A stretch of 19,581 nt of DNA from Planctomycetota bacterium. Its GTDB lineage: Bacteria > Planctomycetota > Planctomycetia > Pirellulales > Pirellulaceae. The notes beneath the pieces were generated by a model that saw only the letters and a list, made by a program, of their open reading frames with translations, did no database searches and was not told the origin of the DNA. Positions 17,398-19,581 of this stretch are shown in pieces. The stretch is taken from the NCBI GenBank assembly GCA_023430365.1, contig JAEZAS010000524.1:1-19581 (forward strand). Direction: 5' to 3'. Numbering within the stretch: the stretch's first letter is position 1; each line of letters starts with the position of its first letter. Position numbers and translations under genes: made by a program.

Positions 17398-17562
17398 ATG
17401 GCTAAAGAGAAAAAGCCGGAACTGGGCATGGTACAGCTCTTAGGCTGCCGCTGCCGTTGTGGACACGAATGGCTGCCCCGCAGCGCCGACGAAAAACCGA
17501 GAGTCTGTCCCAAATGCAAGTCGCCAAACTGGGACAAGGAAAAACTGTTTGAGCGAAAATAA
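17398..17562 (+). CDS. 54-residue zinc-ribbon protein in the transposon
   Basis: 54 residues from ATG 17398, with an excellent TTGGAGG 7 bases upstream; a longer frame running from further left would cross the promoter and is not credible. Two Cys pairs are visible, C-R-C-G-H-E-W around residues 18-24 and CPKCKSPNW around 37-45, giving a rubredoxin-like or zinc-ribbon knuckle. The first half is Lys/Glu rich (MAKEKKPELG). Similar small proteins with a VCPKCKSPxWD tail are, to my knowledge, common near mobile elements and toxin genes in environmental bacteria, but no function is established. It diverges from the transposase gene and shares its promoter region, so it could be a regulator or DNA-binding accessory of transposition. 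It converges on the antitoxin gene across a strong hairpin. Confidence 0.8.
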   Translation: MAKEKKPELGMVQLLGCRCRCGHEWLPRSADEKPRVCPKCKSPNWDKEKLFERK

Positions 17563-17594
17563 AAAAGCCCCGCTGATGCCGAAATCAGCGGGGC
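17561..17594 (-). terminator. Rho-independent terminator of the toxin-antitoxin operon
   Basis: GCCCCGCTGA and TCAGCGGGGC form a perfect 10-bp stem with an 8-base loop (17567-17594). Reading leftward the stem is followed by six T residues, so it ends the antitoxin transcript, whose stop is at 17624. On the plus strand it immediately follows the zinc-ribbon stop but lacks a U-tract, although it could still help there. Confidence 0.85.
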
Positions 17595-17623
17595 CAAATC
17601 AATCGTAGCCTAGCAAGGCTAGA

Positions 17624-18100
17624 TTAATGGTAGAGCAAGTCCAACTTGCTTGGTTCGGTGTCTAGTGCTGCGGCAATCTTTTCAATTGTCGCTCGCGTGG
17701 GCGTGTGCTTTCCGACCTCCAGCCGACTGATATGACTCTGTGGCAGCCCGGCCTTTTCTGCCAGTTGCTCTTGAGTCATGTTCAATTCGTCACGCCGCTT
17801 TCGAATGGCGATTCCTATCTGACTATGGTATGCAGCAACCGCCTCCTTCGTTTCATCACTGACCCCAGACTCTAAATCGACAGCACGACCACCACGAGGG
17901 ATTTGCCCTGTAGCCTTGGCTACGATCTCCGCGATTCCTGTGGCGATCTCATACGCTTCGTCGTGGCATTCGGCCAACTGCAGCATTGCCAGCATGCGAA
18001 AAACACGATCCCGCTTTCGTTCTGGCAACTTTCGGATTGTCAGCAGCAACTCCTGCCACCGATTCCGCTCAGAAATCAAATCCGATTCCATCACTCCCAT
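17624..18100 (-). CDS. HTH (Cro/CI, XRE-type) antitoxin or regulator
   Basis: 158 residues from ATG 18100, which has a full AAGGAGG 6 bases upstream; an in-frame ATG at 18142 has none. A Cro/CI helix-turn-helix occupies about 93-155: IGIAIRKRRDELNMTQEQLAEKAGLPQSHISRLEVGKHTPTRATIEKIAAAL. The first 90 residues (helical, KLPERKRDRVFRMLAMLQLAE, then EIATGIAEIVAKATGQ) have no family I recognise and make it larger than typical HigA antitoxins of about 100 residues. It follows a RelE/HigB-like toxin gene by 48 bases, the toxin-first order of HigBA modules. It should bind and neutralise the toxin and repress the operon. TATAC repeats near the promoter are candidate operators. The extra N-terminal domain may be the toxin-binding part. 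Confidence 0.82.
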   Translation of the reverse strand: MGVMESDLISERNRWQELLLTIRKLPERKRDRVFRMLAMLQLAECHDEAYEIATGIAEIVAKATGQIPRGGRAVDLESGVSDETKEAVAAYHSQIGIAIRKRRDELNMTQEQLAEKAGLPQSHISRLEVGKHTPTRATIEKIAAALDTEPSKLDLLYH

Positions 18101-18113
18101 GATGGTCCTCCTT

Positions 18114-18133
18114 AAACCGCCTTCCGGCGGTTT
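18114..18133 (-). promoter_or_regulatory. Intercistronic hairpin next to the antitoxin ribosome-binding site
   Basis: AAACCGCC-ttcc-GGCGGTTT is a perfect 8-bp stem with a 4-base loop. In the mRNA it stands between the toxin stop (18149) and the antitoxin AAGGAGG (18112-18106), directly touching the latter. It could tune antitoxin translation or protect or cut the message there. Confidence 0.55.
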
Positions 18134-18148
18134 CCGCGCCATGAGGGT

Positions 18149-18595
18149 CTATCCGCTCCCTCGACGATAGACACTAATGCCTGCACGCTTGCCGTCCAGA
18201 TAATCCTCAAGACGGTCCTCAAGCGTGTACATAATCGAAGGACAGGTTCGCCTGTCCTCCTCCTTCTTGTATGTCTTCAGGACGACAACTTCATGCAAGT
18301 CTGAAACGAATGCAAAATAGATGCGCACGTTCAGCTTTTTGACAAAGCCACCCTTCAGACACAACTCGTAGAAATCCCCGAATGGGCGGATTTCCAAATC
18401 GGCTGTCGCGTTGCGGTCTCCGAAATCGGTCAACCGCTTAACCAACAGCACCGCCTCCCAATACTGGGTCTCGGTGAACATGTCTCTGGCTTCGTCTTTC
18501 GACTCTGCAAGAGCCACCACCGTGCAGGGGGAGAACTCTGGCTCCGGGCTGCTACTCCCGGCGGCCTCCCCTGCCGCGTTTCCGTGCTTGCTCAT
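18149..18595 (-). CDS. RelE/HigB-like (phage Gp49-type) toxin
   Basis: 148 residues from ATG 18595, with GAGGGAT before it. The C-terminal two thirds follow the RelE/ParE-superfamily HigB/Gp49 plan: LEIRPFGDFYELCLKGG (67-83), then NVRIYFAFVSDLHEVVVLKTYKKEEDRRTCP (89-119), then helical LEDRLEDYLDGK (125-136). The hydrophobic strand-Lys-Lys pattern (VVLKTYKKEED) is characteristic. Such toxins are ribosome-dependent mRNA interferases. The N-terminal 45 residues (Ala/Gly/Ser-rich start) exceed the usual 90-110-residue length of the family. Gene order is toxin first, HTH antitoxin second, as in HigBA. It has a plausible promoter at 18691-18663. It lies nearest the right end of the transposon, as cargo. 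Catalytic residues cannot be named with confidence by eye. Confidence 0.78.
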   Translation of the reverse strand: MSKHGNAAGEAAGSSSPEPEFSPCTVVALAESKDEARDMFTETQYWEAVLLVKRLTDFGDRNATADLEIRPFGDFYELCLKGGFVKKLNVRIYFAFVSDLHEVVVLKTYKKEEDRRTCPSIMYTLEDRLEDYLDGKRAGISVYRRGSG

Positions 18596-18662
18596 TTCCG
18601 ATCCCTCGCGTCACTCCGGCTTGACTGTAATTCGGCATCCAGCTCTTACCGTCCTGAGTCTA

Positions 18663-18709
18663 AGTATACAACGATATACAACGCGGGGCAAGTGTCGGAA
18701 TATACAAAG
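18663..18709 (-). promoter_or_regulatory. Promoter and operator-like repeats of the toxin-antitoxin operon
   Basis: Reading leftward, TTGCCC (18691-18686) is followed after 17 bases by TATACT (18668-18663). On the plus strand TATACAACG occurs twice with a 10-base period (18665-18673, 18675-18683), and TATACAAAG once more at 18701. Ten-base phasing puts the copies on one face of the helix, overlapping the -10 to -35 spacer, as expected for autoregulation by the antitoxin. Confidence 0.55.
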
Positions 18710-18796
18710 TAGACAAATCGACGCAACCCTACTTCCGGAAATTTTCACGGAATGCCGCAAGTTGGCGACTGCCACCGCCCGACAAGTCGAAACCGA

Positions 18797-18850
18797 ATTT
18801 ATGGGCAGACTTCTGATTTATTGGGCAGAGTGGCTTTTATGGGCAAAGCC
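18797..18850. repeat. Right end: three ordered TGGGCA repeats ending in the terminal inverted repeat
   Basis: TGGGCA cores occur at 18802, 18822 and 18840, all in the same orientation and spaced 20 and 18 bases, each preceded by a T/A-rich string (TTTA, TTTAT, TTTTA). The last one forms the terminal TGGGCAAAGCC. The left end has two copies spaced 20 bases plus one inverted, so the two ends are not equivalent. Confidence 0.72.
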
Positions 18851-18859
18851 GCCACAATA
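18851..18859. repeat. Right target-site duplication GCCACAATA
   Basis: Identical in sequence and orientation to 15637-15645 and placed immediately outside the terminal inverted repeat. Confidence 0.88.
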
Positions 18860-18898
18860 CCCCGAACGGGTGGGTCGTGATTCCTGGCGGCGGTCCAT
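18851..18898 (-). pseudogene. 5' part of the small leader gene split by the transposon
   Basis: Reading leftward from ATG 18898, with AGGA 8 bases upstream, the frame MDRRQESRPTRSG-YCG reaches the duplicated target and continues in frame in the part at 15645-15511. The original gene would encode 57 residues. It lies about 135 bases downstream of the promoter at 19063-19034. The peptide is basic and not recognised. Confidence 0.4.
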
Positions 18899-19186
18899 CT
18901 GGCCTATCCTACAACCCTTCGCCCCACCGCAGCGGTCGATCACGACCGAAATGGCCGTCCGCCCGACCGAATCGGCTGCGCAGCAACGAATCGCCCGGCA
19001 CGGCGAACCAACCGCGAGACAAGCTCGCTACCTATCCTAACCTATTTTTCACGATTTTGTCAATACACAATTGGCAGCGGCCAGCCAGGCCCTCGCTTTG
19101 TTGCACCTCCCCCGCCAGCGGGCTAGAGTTGCAGCGACGCTCGTCCTTCGCCTCCACATCCTGTGACTTCTGAGGAGCCTCCATCG
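18860..19186. other. Intergenic host DNA right of the transposon
   Basis: Apart from the start of the split leader gene and the leftward promoter described separately, I see nothing defined here. No terminator, tRNA or convincing rightward promoter was found before the gene at 19187. Confidence 0.6.
19034..19063 (-). promoter_or_regulatory. Leftward sigma-70-like promoter, probably ancestral to the PSCyt1 operon
   Basis: TTGACA (19063-19058), an 18-base A-rich spacer and TAGGAT (19039-19034). The -35 is perfect and the -10 matches 4 of 6. It points to the split leader gene and, before the insertion, would have lain about 400 bases ahead of the PSCyt1 start at 15427. Confidence 0.55.
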
Positions 19187-19426
19187 ATGGCCAAGAAACT
19201 CGCCGAGCCCCGAACCGCCCCCGCGCCCGCCACGCCGAAGCCTGAGGAGCGGTTCGTCGAGCTGATGCTCGTGGCGGCCGACTTCGTGAAGAACTGCGGT
19301 GGGCTGGAGCCAGCCAAGAAGTCACTCGCCGACGCCGGTCAGTTCATCAGCAGCGCCGGCAGCGTCGACAACGCCAGCCGCGCCCTGGAAGTGCTCGAAA
19401 GCCTGAAAGACAAGATCGCGAGCTAA
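19187..19426 (+). CDS. Small hypothetical protein with Ala/Pro-rich start
   Basis: 79 residues from ATG 19187, with GAGGAG 10 bases upstream. A GTG at 19163 would add 8 residues but would place that ribosome-binding site inside the gene. The N-terminal 20 residues are Pro/Ala/Lys-rich and flexible; the rest (ERFVELMLVAADFVKNCGG, then LEPAKKSLADAGQFISSAG, then NASRALEVLESLKDKIAS) is predicted helical and alternates polar and hydrophobic residues. No signal peptide, membrane segment or metal motif is seen. I do not recognise the family. It is monocistronic as far as the window shows and G/C-rich like the host genes, so it belongs to the chromosome rather than to the transposon. Confidence 0.72.
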   Translation: MAKKLAEPRTAPAPATPKPEERFVELMLVAADFVKNCGGLEPAKKSLADAGQFISSAGSVDNASRALEVLESLKDKIAS

Positions 19427-19497
19427 TCCCCGCGCGTCTCGAACATAGCCGGAGGCTAACACAGGATTATGCACTCGCTAGCGGCCTAAAAAGAAAG

Positions 19498-19577
19498 GCG
19501 TTCGCGTCCTTCTACAATTCCTTGAAACCCCTTCCAAGGAGATTGTTTATGGAACGCGAACGCTGGTTGGAATTGTA
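19498..19577 (+). promoter_or_regulatory. Two crossing complementary pairs over a start codon
   Basis: GCGTTCGCGT (19498-19507) is the exact complement of ACGCGAACGC (19554-19563), and TACAATTCC (19513-19521) is the exact complement of GGAATTGTA (19569-19577). The pairs interlock, so together they would make a pseudoknot enclosing the ribosome-binding site and ATG at 19549. Confidence 0.5.
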
Positions 19578-19581
19578 CGGC
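19549..19581 (+). CDS. Start of a gene running off the right edge
   Basis: Eleven codons are visible, MERERWLELYG, from ATG 19549, preceded by a strong AAGGAG 8 bases upstream. Too little remains to name a family. The start codon lies inside two complementary segments. Confidence 0.6.
   Translation, partial: MERERWLELYG

Larger units (their letters stand above)
15646..18850. mobile_element. 3.2-kb transposon with SWIM-DDE transposase and toxin-antitoxin cargo
   Basis: The ends are GGCTTTGCCCA (15646-15656) and TGGGCAAAGCC (18840-18850), an 11-base perfect terminal inverted repeat, flanked by identical 9-base repeats GCCACAATA. Inside are, left to right: a small membrane protein, a DDE transposase, a zinc-ribbon protein, an HTH antitoxin and a RelE/HigB-like toxin. 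Base composition is visibly richer in A/T than the flanking cytochrome genes. Additional TGGGCA-centred copies lie just inside each end and may be transposase-binding sites. The transposase carries the YREK signature of the IS4 superfamily, some members of which make 9-bp duplications. The perfect duplication points to a fairly recent insertion. An alternative is that the outer repeats mobilise the whole segment using a transposase in trans, but a complete internal transposase makes self-mobility the simpler reading. Confidence 0.85.

Noticed and set aside
17032..17562. A 176-codon plus-strand frame that ends as the zinc-ribbon protein
   Set aside because: The longer version would run antisense through the transposase start and the divergent promoter. 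The ATG at 17398 with TTGGAGG is clearly the real start.
15646..18850. TGGGCA repeats as a possible CRISPR array
   Set aside because: Repeats are too short, too few, change orientation at the left end and coincide with transposon ends; no cas genes are present.

Overview
The window reads as chromosomal DNA of a planctomycete, most likely of the Pirellulales type. It holds two PSCyt1-PSCyt2-PSD1 (DUF1549/DUF1553) giant c-type cytochrome genes and three DUF1501 genes with twin-arginine leaders, a family pairing that is a hallmark of Planctomycetes. The genes have a strong G/C third-position bias, which also explains the long shadow frames on the opposite strand. No tRNA, rRNA or CRISPR array was seen.

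Layout. (1) 1-948 (+): the 3' end of a PHP-type (CehA/McbA-like) metallohydrolase. (2) 3691-1019 (-): a compact phospholipid cassette, phosphatidylserine decarboxylase, CDP-diacylglycerol-serine phosphatidyltransferase and a PmtA-like methyltransferase. In order of reaction this makes PS, then PE, then probably methylated PE/PC. (3) 15427-3979 (-): a long same-strand block with two PSCyt1-to-DUF1501 pairs (15427-11168 and 8062-3979). A parallel beta-helix protein and a third DUF1501 gene lie between them, and an orphan addiction-module antitoxin sits inside the first pair. (4) 15646-18850: a 3.2-kb transposon, more A/T-rich than its surroundings. (5) 18860-19581: host DNA with a leftward promoter, a small conserved-looking gene and the first 11 codons of another gene.

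The main discovery is the transposon. It is bounded by an 11-bp perfect terminal inverted repeat (GGCTTTGCCCA / TGGGCAAAGCC) and flanked on both sides by the same 9-bp direct repeat, GCCACAATA, as expected for a target-site duplication. Inside are a DDE transposase with an N-terminal SWIM zinc finger and a textbook YREK signature, a small membrane protein, a 54-aa zinc-ribbon protein, and a toxin-first RelE/HigB-like toxin plus HTH-antitoxin operon with its own promoter and terminator. The transposase and zinc-ribbon genes are fired from a nearly mirror-symmetric divergent promoter.

Joining the two flanks at the duplicated 9-mer restores a 57-codon reading frame with a start codon and a ribosome-binding site, lying downstream of a good leftward promoter (19063-19034). 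My inference is that the element landed in a leader gene and separated the PSCyt1 operon from its original promoter. All assignments rest on reading motifs by eye; no database search was run.
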